Assembly: GCA_963753545.1 (NCBI GenBank) | Contig: CAVWCQ010000006.1 | Coordinates: 1 to 11,153, forward strand | Reading direction: 5' to 3' | Source of the DNA: CAVWCQ01 sp963753545 | GTDB taxonomy: Bacteria > Chloroflexota > Anaerolineae > Aggregatilineales > Aggregatilineaceae | DNA: 11,153 bases | Shown: one piece after another, positions 1 through 5,825 of the stretch | Layout: the number at the start of each line of letters is the position of its first letter | Position numbering within the stretch: position 1 is the first letter of the stretch | Notes under the pieces: model-generated | Told to the model about the DNA's origin: nothing | Database searches by the model: none | The model's input: only the letters and a program-made list of their open reading frames with translations | Translations under genes and position numbers: made by a program

Positions 1-104
1 GGGCGGCAGGGATGCAGCAAGCTATGGCCAACGGTGCCTATGCACCTCTGGGGGAACTGTTAGCCGCGCCATTCAAGGCGACCGTCATCAACCAACTGCC
101 CTGA
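1..104 (+). CDS. C-terminal end of an unrecognised protein (partial)
   Basis: The third plus-strand frame is open from the window edge to a TGA at 102-104 and gives about 33 residues ending in KATVINQLP. The other two plus frames are less likely: one stops at 61-63, and the other runs on to 118-120 with an unlikely composition. The Ala/Leu-rich tail with GELLAAPFKATVI looks like an ordinary globular C-terminus. I do not recognise the family and assign no function. The gene lies 81 nt upstream of the SnoaL-like gene on the same strand, with a hairpin between them that may end or separate its transcript. Confidence 0.5.
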   Translation, partial: AAGMQQAMANGAYAPLGELLAAPFKATVINQLP

Positions 105-132
105 TCCATTCACACATTTAATGCCGGTAACC

Positions 133-163
133 ATGGGTGCGACTTGACCTGAGTCGCATCCAT
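133..163 (+). promoter_or_regulatory. 12-bp hairpin/palindrome before the SnoaL-like gene
   Basis: Arms at 133-144 and 152-163 pair over 12 positions (ATGGGTGCGACT against AGTCGCATCCAT), with one G-T wobble and a 7-nt loop. The structure ends 7 nt before the ribosome binding site AAGGAG at 171-176. No T-run follows, so it is a poor intrinsic terminator. It could be a palindromic operator, an mRNA structure near the translation start, or a factor-assisted end for the upstream gene. Confidence 0.5.
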
Positions 164-185
164 AACAAGAAAGGAGATCATTTCC

Positions 186-605
186 ATGTCAACCGAAAGC
201 AACAAGGCTGTCATCCAGCGTTTCCGTGAGGCCCTCAACGCGGGTGATCTCGATGGGGCGATAGCGGTCTTTGCCCCAGACGCCGTCGTGCATATGTCAG
301 GCGCCCCACAGCCGCTTACTATGGCGGAATTCAAACAACTTGGTAAGCTGCTCGTGAGTGCGTTCACAGGTGGCACGTCGACTGTCGAAGATATGATTGC
401 GGAAGGAGACAAGGTCGTTAGCCGGCTCACCTTTCGAGGTACCCATACGGGAGATATGATGGGTATCCCGGCGACAGGCAAGTCTGTGATGATGTCAGAA
501 ATCATTATCGACCGTTTGGCCGATGGGAAAATTGTCGAATCATGGCGCTTATTTGACCAGATGGCGATGATGCAACAACTGGGCGTGATCCCCACACCGG
601 GCTAA
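186..605 (+). CDS. SnoaL-like / ester cyclase family protein (NTF2-like fold)
   Basis: The 139-residue length is typical for SnoaL-like polyketide-cyclase/ester-cyclase proteins, which form a small cone-shaped alpha+beta barrel. Family features are visible. An N-terminal helical stretch with FREALNAGDLDGAIAVFAPD (14-33) is the usual 'N.gD.d.a...faPD.v.H' pattern. VEDMIAEGDKVVSRLTFRGT (67-86) is followed by HTGDMMGIPATGK (87-99). LADGKIVESW (111-120) is the usual ADGKI.E.W end. The ATG at 186 has a good ribosome binding site, AAGGAG at 171-176, 9 nt away. Characterised relatives include aldol-type cyclases, but most genomic copies have no known substrate, and nothing here points to a polyketide pathway. 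The protein is probably cytoplasmic, as there is no signal peptide. A 12-bp hairpin just upstream may regulate it. Confidence 0.85.
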   Translation: MSTESNKAVIQRFREALNAGDLDGAIAVFAPDAVVHMSGAPQPLTMAEFKQLGKLLVSAFTGGTSTVEDMIAEGDKVVSRLTFRGTHTGDMMGIPATGKSVMMSEIIIDRLADGKIVESWRLFDQMAMMQQLGVIPTPG

Positions 606-672
606 AGCTGAAGTTACGCATTCAGCCGAAGTTGCAGGTTTAGCGCCCCGTCGGATAAATCGCGAAGTAACT

Positions 673-758
673 GTAGGGGTGGACCTCTGTGTCCGCCGGC
701 GCGGCCGAGCCGCGTGTCGCGCTCCGCACGACTGGGAGCACACAGGGGTGCCCCCTAC
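673..758. repeat. Imperfect inverted repeat, candidate interspersed palindromic element
   Basis: The left end, GTAGGGGTGGACCTCTGTGT from 673, is matched in inverted orientation by the right end ACACAGGGGTGCCCCCTAC ending at 758. With one gap the outer arms agree over roughly 20 bases with a few mismatches. The interior contains a second GC-rich hairpin, CGCGGC/GCCGCG at 700-705 and 709-714. Elements starting GTAGGGGC(G) and ending in its complement are, to my knowledge, common intergenic repeats in Chloroflexota and Cyanobacteria. There is no ORF of its own, so it would be non-autonomous, MITE- or REP-like. The multi-copy nature cannot be shown from this window. Confidence 0.5.
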
Positions 759-771
759 GACAAGCGTGTCA

Positions 772-793
772 CCTCATCTTTTATCAGATGAGG
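772..793 (+). repeat. Small hairpin upstream of the SRPBCC gene
   Basis: A perfect 8-bp stem (CCTCATCT at 772-779, AGATGAGG at 786-793) surrounds a 6-nt loop. It sits 28-49 nt before the SRPBCC start at 821 and 14 nt after the larger inverted repeat. It lacks a T-run. It may be a 5' leader structure or part of the neighbouring repeat debris. Confidence 0.35.
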
Positions 794-820
794 CATTTAG
801 TAACCAGAGGAAAATGTGCG

Positions 821-1105
821 ATGGGTCAGCTTACCATAAGCATTTTTATCAACCGTTCACAGCAGGATGTGTTTGATTTCTTGAGCAATCCGGCCAATCT
901 TCCAAAGTGGAGTTCAGCGTTTGAGTCAGCCGAGTGGACTTCCAGCGATATGACCAGTATGGGTTCAACGTACCGAGTATCCGCTAAACTATTCGGATCC
1001 AAGAAGGAGGGACGGTTCGAGATCGTTCAATGGGATCGCCCCAACTGTTACAGCTATAAGATGAACGCGCGAGGTCGCCTGGTGCTGATTTTCCCCGTGG
1101 AATAG
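821..1105 (+). CDS. Truncated SRPBCC (START-like/polyketide cyclase 2) protein
   Basis: The 94-residue product begins MGQLTISIFINRSQQDVFDF, and the pattern of beta strand, 'r..q.VFdfL.n..nlpkW' and strand-rich region is that of SRPBCC ligand-binding domains. I chose ATG 821 because the family's first strand starts there and AGAGG lies at 806-810, 10 nt upstream. Upstream in-frame starts at 689 and 788 would add residues encoded by the repeat region. Family members usually have about 140-150 residues, including several more strands and a long C-terminal helix that closes the hydrophobic pocket. Here the frame stops right after SYKMNARGRLVLIFPVE, and no other frame downstream resumes the family pattern. 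It is probably a decayed or 3'-truncated gene, though a short functional variant cannot be excluded. It converges on the minus-strand GAF gene 71 nt away. Confidence 0.6.
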   Translation: MGQLTISIFINRSQQDVFDFLSNPANLPKWSSAFESAEWTSSDMTSMGSTYRVSAKLFGSKKEGRFEIVQWDRPNCYSYKMNARGRLVLIFPVE

Positions 1106-1176
1106 TTTTCGGATATTACGCCATTTTTGCCCTTTTTCGTTTGTCACCCTATGAGCATCACGAGACCTCTACTCTT

Positions 1177-2124
1177 CTAGCTATCGCCATCGATGATCTT
1201 TCGCAAATCATCCGATTGTTCTCTCAGCCACTTAAAATACTCGGTTTCAACAATTTCTGTCACCTGTTCTTCCTGTCGCGCTTCGTTCAGTTCTATCCGC
1301 AGTTCTTCGATCTGGCGCTTCAACTGGTCTTCGCGTTCCTTCGCCTCGCGCAGCGTCTTTTCGTGCAGCAGCGCGTTGTCAATAGCCGGAGCAGCCTGAG
1401 AAGCCAACGAGGTCAGCAGTTTCAAATCACCCGCTGTATACATGGTCGTCTCCCGGTTGACCAATACCAGCATCCCGACGATTTGCTGCTTGGCTTTAAG
1501 CGGCACGCCGATCAGAGAACCGAATACACCATCCTCCGGTTCGTAACGCGCATCCGACGCGATCTCATTCACAATCTCGCCTTTTTCGCTGCGCGCCAGA
1601 TGGCCGATGAGACCTTGACCCACCTTGTATTTTCGCGCGGTGTCGAATTCTGCTCCAAAGGTCAGGCTGGCGCGAAACGCCTCTTCACCCTCGACGCTTA
1701 ACAGCACCGCGCCGCCCGTCGCATCAATCAACCGGCTGGCCTCGTCGAGCGCCACCTGCATAACCGCCTGCGGGTCCAAAGAGGCTCCTAACTTTTCGGA
1801 GAGATTATAAAGCAGGTTGATCTCCCGATAGAGTTCGAGCATTTCATCGGCCAGTTCATCAACCTCCCATTCTCGATAAGCCACCTGCGCCAGAAACGTC
1901 GCCAGCCATTCCGCCTCCCCGCGACCTACCACCCAGCCAATCGGCTCCCCTTCAAACAAAATGGGATGGCGGGGCGAGGCTTCGTCAACGGGAGCGCGAA
2001 GTAAAACCTCGTTCCGGCTGCCCAGGACGGTGACAGGTGGCGAGATCGACTCCAGCGCGCGGAGCAGCGAAGCGCCTTTGATTTCCTTAGTCAGAAGCCG
2101 TTTAAGCCGAATTTTCGCCCGCAT
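1177..2124 (-). CDS. GAF domain / coiled-coil signalling protein
   Basis: This 315-residue cytoplasmic protein has no signal peptide or membrane segment. Residues 1-85 form a small N-terminal domain containing HPILFEGEPIGWVVGRGEAE (53-72). A helical linker (86-113, ELADEMLELYREINLLYNLSEKL) leads into a GAF domain at about 115-252, with GQGLIGHLARSEKGEIVNEI (169-188), SLIGVPLK (203-210) and GMLVLVNR (217-224). A charged coiled coil follows (252-292), then a conserved-looking tail EIVETEYFKWLREQSDDLR (290-308). Comparable proteins in Chloroflexota and Cyanobacteria carry or accompany cyclase or PP2C-phosphatase output, but no such catalytic domain is present here. GAF domains bind small molecules or mediate dimerisation; no ligand can be named. 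It is the last gene of the four-gene operon, 6 nt after the receiver gene. Its ribosome binding site is weak, so translational coupling is likely. A role as modulator or output of the kinase pathway is inferred from position. Confidence 0.85.
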   Translation of the reverse strand: MRAKIRLKRLLTKEIKGASLLRALESISPPVTVLGSRNEVLLRAPVDEASPRHPILFEGEPIGWVVGRGEAEWLATFLAQVAYREWEVDELADEMLELYREINLLYNLSEKLGASLDPQAVMQVALDEASRLIDATGGAVLLSVEGEEAFRASLTFGAEFDTARKYKVGQGLIGHLARSEKGEIVNEIASDARYEPEDGVFGSLIGVPLKAKQQIVGMLVLVNRETTMYTAGDLKLLTSLASQAAPAIDNALLHEKTLREAKEREDQLKRQIEELRIELNEARQEEQVTEIVETEYFKWLREQSDDLRKIIDGDS

Positions 2125-2130
2125 AGCAGC

Positions 2131-2508
2131 CTACAGCCCCAAAACCTGCCGCGCCAAATCGAACACTTCATCCGGGTCGAACGGCTTGGTCAGGTATACA
2201 TCCGCGCCGACCTGGTCGCCGTGCGCGCGATCAAACTCCTGCCCCTTCGCCGTGAGCATGACGATATACACGTTGTGCAAACCCAGCGCGTGTTTCACCG
2301 CGTCGCACACGTCAAAGCCATTCATTTTGGGCATCATCACATCCAAAAACACGAGGTTGGGGCGTTCGTCCTGAATGATCGCCAGGGCATCTTCCCCGTT
2401 GTCAGCGGCCAGAAGTTCGACACCCTCGTCTTCCAGGTCCATGAGCGTCCGTTCAAGCAGCCGCCGAATATGGGCTTCATCGTCTACAATGAGAATCCGG
2501 TGTTCCAT
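2131..2508 (-). CDS. Stand-alone response regulator receiver protein (CheY-like)
   Basis: The 125-residue protein is a single complete receiver domain. The acidic pocket is D9-D10-E11 (VDDE), the phospho-acceptor is D56 in LVFLDVMMP, the switch Thr is T86 in MLTAKG, and the conserved Lys is K108 in LTKPF. There is no DNA-binding or enzymatic output domain, so it must act by protein-protein contact, for example as a phosphotransfer intermediate or on the GAF protein encoded next. The start at 2508 is supported by AAGGA placed 7 nt before it, inside the end of the kinase gene. The kinase stop is only 3 nt upstream, so the two genes are probably translationally coupled. The most likely phosphodonor is the kinase, either from its HisKA domain directly or by relay. 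All active-site residues are intact, unlike the kinase's terminal receiver. Confidence 0.93.
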   Translation of the reverse strand: MEHRILIVDDEAHIRRLLERTLMDLEDEGVELLAADNGEDALAIIQDERPNLVFLDVMMPKMNGFDVCDAVKHALGLHNVYIVMLTAKGQEFDRAHGDQVGADVYLTKPFDPDEVFDLARQVLGL

Positions 2509-2511
2509 GCA

Positions 2512-5500
2512 TCAATCCTTTTTCTGATAAAGCAAAACGGAAACGTTCGGTAGGTGTTCTTCCAACCGCAGCCTTTGAATAATATCTTGCGTTTCAGAAA
2601 ACCCGGCATTGGCGATAATAATGTCCGGTTGGTGGGTGATCGCTTGTTCCAGAAACCCTGTCCGGTCAAACGCTTCATGGACGGTGTACCCTTTTTCTGT
2701 CAGAACCTGACTCAGAGTCTTTACGGTGGCTGTATTTTCATCGGCCACCAGCACCGTTTTATCCGTCGGGTCCTGCCGCAGCAACGTGTCTATCTCCAAC
2801 AGCAGCGCATTCGTATCAATCGGTTTGGTCAGGTAGCGATCTACACCCAGGCGATATCCCAGCTTTTTGTCTTCGACAATCGAGAGAATCACGATGGGCA
2901 GCCCCATCGTTTCCGGGTTTCGTTTGAGCGCGGCGGCCACCGCAAAACCACTGATACCGGGCATAAGAATGTCCAGGATCACCAGATCGGGCGGGTCCTG
3001 CTGCACCAGTTGAAGCGCATCCACCCCATTCGCGGCTTCCCGCACGGTATACCCCTCGGCTTCAAGTTCCTTGCGGAGCAGGGTCCGAATATGATCCTCG
3101 TCGTCCACCACCAGCACACTCGGCGGGCTGCCTGCCGGAGCAGTCTTCACAATCTGCGCTTTTAAGCGTTGGATCAGCTTATCCACGTCAATCGGCTCAG
3201 AAACGTCAGTGACGGAGACGGGCAGCGTAAACGAAAACGTGCTGCCCCGGCCAATCTCACTCTCGACCCAGATACGCCCGCCGTGCTGCGTGACGATTTC
3301 TTTGCAGATCGGCAGCCCCAACCCGGTCCCTTTGGGTTTGTTGGTCAGGGTATCGCCCACCTGCTTAAACTTCTCGAAGACTTTGGGGAAATCTTCCGGC
3401 GCGATGCCCATGCCGGTATCAATTACGCTGACAACGACCTCTTGCCCTTGCTGCCTCACACAACAGGTCACAGACCCCTGGTCGGTGAACTTCACCGCAT
3501 TGGATATCAGGTTAATGACCACCTGGATGAGTTTGTCCCGATCCCCAATCACCGGAGGAAGGGATGGGGCAAAGTCGTTAACAAGCGCCAGATGCTTTTG
3601 TTCAAACAAAGCGGAGGTCGCGGCGGTGGCCCGTTCGATCACGTCTGGCATGGCGATGGTTTCCATGTGCCATTCAATCTTGCCCGCCTCGATCTTCGCC
3701 AGGTCGAGCACATTGTTGATCAGCGTCGTCAGGCGTTCGCCTTCCATGATGATGATGTTCAGGTCTTCGCCGACGCCTTCCACCGCCCGTTTGACCTTCC
3801 GATCCTCCGTTGTGATACTGGGAAAAACACGCCCTTCCAGTTCTTTTTGGATAATCCGAGCGAAACCCAACACCGAGGTGAGCGGCGTGCGGAGTTCATG
3901 GCTGACGCTGGACAGAAAATCGCTCTTGGATTGATCAGCGGCTTCGGCCACCGCCCGCGCTTCCTGGGCGGCTGCATACAGGCGCGCATTATCAATCGCA
4001 ATAGACGCCAGTTCGGAGAACCGCATCAATGGCGCCAATTCCTCATCGCCGAACCTGGGGTTCACCTGCGGGTCATAGGCAATACCGATCACACCAATCG
4101 CGCCAGGGCGCCGATCAAACTGGCTGGTCGGGCGCATGAGCGGAACGGCCACCGTCGTGCCGATCACCTGGTAAGCAAATCCGGTGAGACGCCCTTCCCA
4201 GGCATCGTAATCGTCAATCACCAATGGCTCACCGGACTGCCAGACCTTCCCGGCCACACCTTCCCCGGCCCGCGTCTGCCGGCCAATTTGCTGTATGAAA
4301 ATGCCCTTCCCGATCTTCAATTCGATGATGTCCGGGCGGTCAGGATCGGTCAGGAAGATGAAGCCATGCGGCGTATTCAACAACTGCCCGATGCGAGTCA
4401 TCAGCGCTTCGAGCAGTTCGTTCAGATCAAGGCGGCTGATCATACCCAGCGCCGTCTGGTGCAGCGCAGACAGGTACTCGTTCTGACTTTGGAGCTTTTC
4501 GGCGATGTCGGCCAGGGCGCGGCGGCGCGATTTCAGATCGTCGAGAGTCTCGCCCAACTGCTCCGTCATGGTATTGAACGTCGTCGCCAGCGTGCCGATC
4601 TCGTCATTAGCTTCTACGCTGGCCCGCGCGGTCAGGCGGCCTGCGCTGATGTCCTGCGCCACGACGGTCAGGCGCTCGATGGGGCCGACGATACTTCGCT
4701 GAATAAGGAACGACAGGCCCAACGCGACCACAACCGCCACCAGACCGATCAGCAAATTGCGCTGCTGCGAGGCGGAAAGCTGATTATTCCCTTCACTTAA
4801 ATCGGACTGAAGCTGGTTTTGCTGATCCTGCGTAATTTCGTTGAGCAGGACCAACATTTGCTCGGCCAGGGGGACGGCTTCCGTGCGAAACAAGTACAAA
4901 TCTTCGCGGGCGCGATCCCCTTCGATGATGGCAAACATTTGATCGGGCAGATCAAAAAAGACCGTGCGGGCGGCTTCTACGTCGTTCAAAAGCGCCCGCT
5001 GTGTGTCCCCCAGAATTTCCTGCTGCTGGACGAGATTATCCCAGGCTTCATCATTGGCCGCGAGATTGGATGTATATTCAAACTTGAATGAAGAACGCCC
5101 CGTCGTCACGTACCCACGAAGCCCGGCGACAATGGCATAAAACGACGCCTGAAATTCGGCCATATCACTGAGCAGCGCCATGTTTTCGGCTGTCGGCTCG
5201 CGCTGGCTCTGGCTGTGGATAATCACGCCCGTTTTCCCCATGATCGAGGCAATCAGCGGGCTGCCTTCTTGAATCAGAATCCGCAGCGCAGGTTCGCTCT
5301 GTAACTGGTCTTCCCGTAAGGTAAACAACCGATCCGGGTAGGCCGACCACGCTTCATAGGTGATTTGGAGTTCATCGAGGCGGGCTTTGGTTTCCGTGTC
5401 GCCCAGATCGTTGTGGCTCAACAGGCGTTCCAACTCGATCAGGTCCGCTTCAAACGCCTGGCTCGCCGTGTTGTAACCCTCGCGGTATTCGAGATCGCCG

Positions 5501-5805
5501 AGCGCCAGATACCCGCGCACGTCGGAGAGCATGGTCAACAAGTCCGCCTGCGCTTTGGACGACGCCAGCGCCAGCGGCGCGCGGAGTTGGCTGGTCGTGT
5601 CAATCTCCTGGGATGCGCGGCTGCTGCTCAGGAAACTCAGGCCCACCACCACCAGCGTCAGGATCACGATAATACCAAACCCCAGCGTGAGCTTGCCGCC
5701 GATGCTCATATTGACGAAAAACCTGCCGCCGGGCGCACGCGACAAGACCGCGGCGATGATCTGGGTGGTGGTTTTGACTGAAGCTGGCCTGTCCGAAGAA
5801 GCCAT
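2512..5805 (-). CDS. Hybrid sensor histidine kinase: helical sensor-HAMP-GAF-HisKA-HATPase-REC-degenerate REC
   Basis: The 1097-residue membrane kinase has TM1 at about 39-60, an extracytoplasmic all-helical sensor at 62-349, TM2 at 351-368, HAMP at about 369-422, a coiled linker and GAF at about 450-608. HisKA has the phospho-acceptor H636 in SHELRTPL. HATPase_c runs about 745-864, with N765/N769 (INLISNA), DTGMG (796-800) and GTGLGL (826-831). REC1 has D901/D902, phospho-acceptor D945 (ILDILMP), S975 and K994. The segment after REC1 (1017-1097) resembles a second receiver but has N1066 where Asp is expected and stops before the conserved Lys. The sensor contains two similar pieces (SDVRGYLALGD at 94-104, AGLRGYVTTGR at 227-237), as in paired helical bundles of CHASE3 or HBM type. 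HisKA carries about 14 extra residues (around 655-680) between its helices. The ATG at 5805 lies 20 nt after the binding-protein stop, behind a weak CGGGG ribosome binding site. The kinase presumably autophosphorylates H636 and passes phosphate to D945 and/or the adjacent receiver protein. Confidence 0.95.
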   Translation of the reverse strand: MASSDRPASVKTTTQIIAAVLSRAPGGRFFVNMSIGGKLTLGFGIIVILTLVVVGLSFLSSSRASQEIDTTSQLRAPLALASSKAQADLLTMLSDVRGYLALGDLEYREGYNTASQAFEADLIELERLLSHNDLGDTETKARLDELQITYEAWSAYPDRLFTLREDQLQSEPALRILIQEGSPLIASIMGKTGVIIHSQSQREPTAENMALLSDMAEFQASFYAIVAGLRGYVTTGRSSFKFEYTSNLAANDEAWDNLVQQQEILGDTQRALLNDVEAARTVFFDLPDQMFAIIEGDRAREDLYLFRTEAVPLAEQMLVLLNEITQDQQNQLQSDLSEGNNQLSASQQRNLLIGLVAVVVALGLSFLIQRSIVGPIERLTVVAQDISAGRLTARASVEANDEIGTLATTFNTMTEQLGETLDDLKSRRRALADIAEKLQSQNEYLSALHQTALGMISRLDLNELLEALMTRIGQLLNTPHGFIFLTDPDRPDIIELKIGKGIFIQQIGRQTRAGEGVAGKVWQSGEPLVIDDYDAWEGRLTGFAYQVIGTTVAVPLMRPTSQFDRRPGAIGVIGIAYDPQVNPRFGDEELAPLMRFSELASIAIDNARLYAAAQEARAVAEAADQSKSDFLSSVSHELRTPLTSVLGFARIIQKELEGRVFPSITTEDRKVKRAVEGVGEDLNIIIMEGERLTTLINNVLDLAKIEAGKIEWHMETIAMPDVIERATAATSALFEQKHLALVNDFAPSLPPVIGDRDKLIQVVINLISNAVKFTDQGSVTCCVRQQGQEVVVSVIDTGMGIAPEDFPKVFEKFKQVGDTLTNKPKGTGLGLPICKEIVTQHGGRIWVESEIGRGSTFSFTLPVSVTDVSEPIDVDKLIQRLKAQIVKTAPAGSPPSVLVVDDEDHIRTLLRKELEAEGYTVREAANGVDALQLVQQDPPDLVILDILMPGISGFAVAAALKRNPETMGLPIVILSIVEDKKLGYRLGVDRYLTKPIDTNALLLEIDTLLRQDPTDKTVLVADENTATVKTLSQVLTEKGYTVHEAFDRTGFLEQAITHQPDIIIANAGFSETQDIIQRLRLEEHLPNVSVLLYQKKD

Positions 5806-5825
5806 TGATGATTACCCCGTCCGCG

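Noticed and set aside
110..595. Minus-strand open frame over the SnoaL-like gene
   Set aside because: The plus-strand gene has a strong ribosome binding site and clear family motifs; the antisense translation is low-complexity Ser/Ile-rich.
607..626. Hairpin GCTGAA/TTCAGC after the SnoaL-like stop, as a terminator
   Set aside because: The stem is only 6 bp with an 8-nt loop and no following T-run, which is likely chance.
689..820. N-terminal extension of the SRPBCC gene to the start at 689
   Set aside because: The added 44 residues are encoded by the inverted repeat and hairpin and match nothing in the family. ATG 821 has AGAGG upstream and starts exactly at the first beta strand.
1106..1176. 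Convergent gap between the SRPBCC and GAF genes as a bidirectional terminator
   Set aside because: It is T-rich on the plus strand, but I found no stable stem preceding a T-run on either strand.
1141..1701. Plus-strand open frame opposite the 3' half of the GAF gene
   Set aside because: The GAF domain on the minus strand explains this region. The plus-strand frame has no family signature and no ribosome binding site.
2510..2512. ATG overlapping the kinase stop as an alternative receiver start
   Set aside because: It is in a different frame and soon reaches a stop. The ATG at 2508 opens the correct receiver frame.
3169..4800. Very long plus-strand open frame (543 codons) opposite the kinase gene
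   Set aside because: It is antisense to well-defined HAMP, GAF, HisKA, HATPase and REC motifs. Its translation is rich in His, Arg and Gln with no recognisable domain, as expected of a shadow frame in GC-rich DNA.
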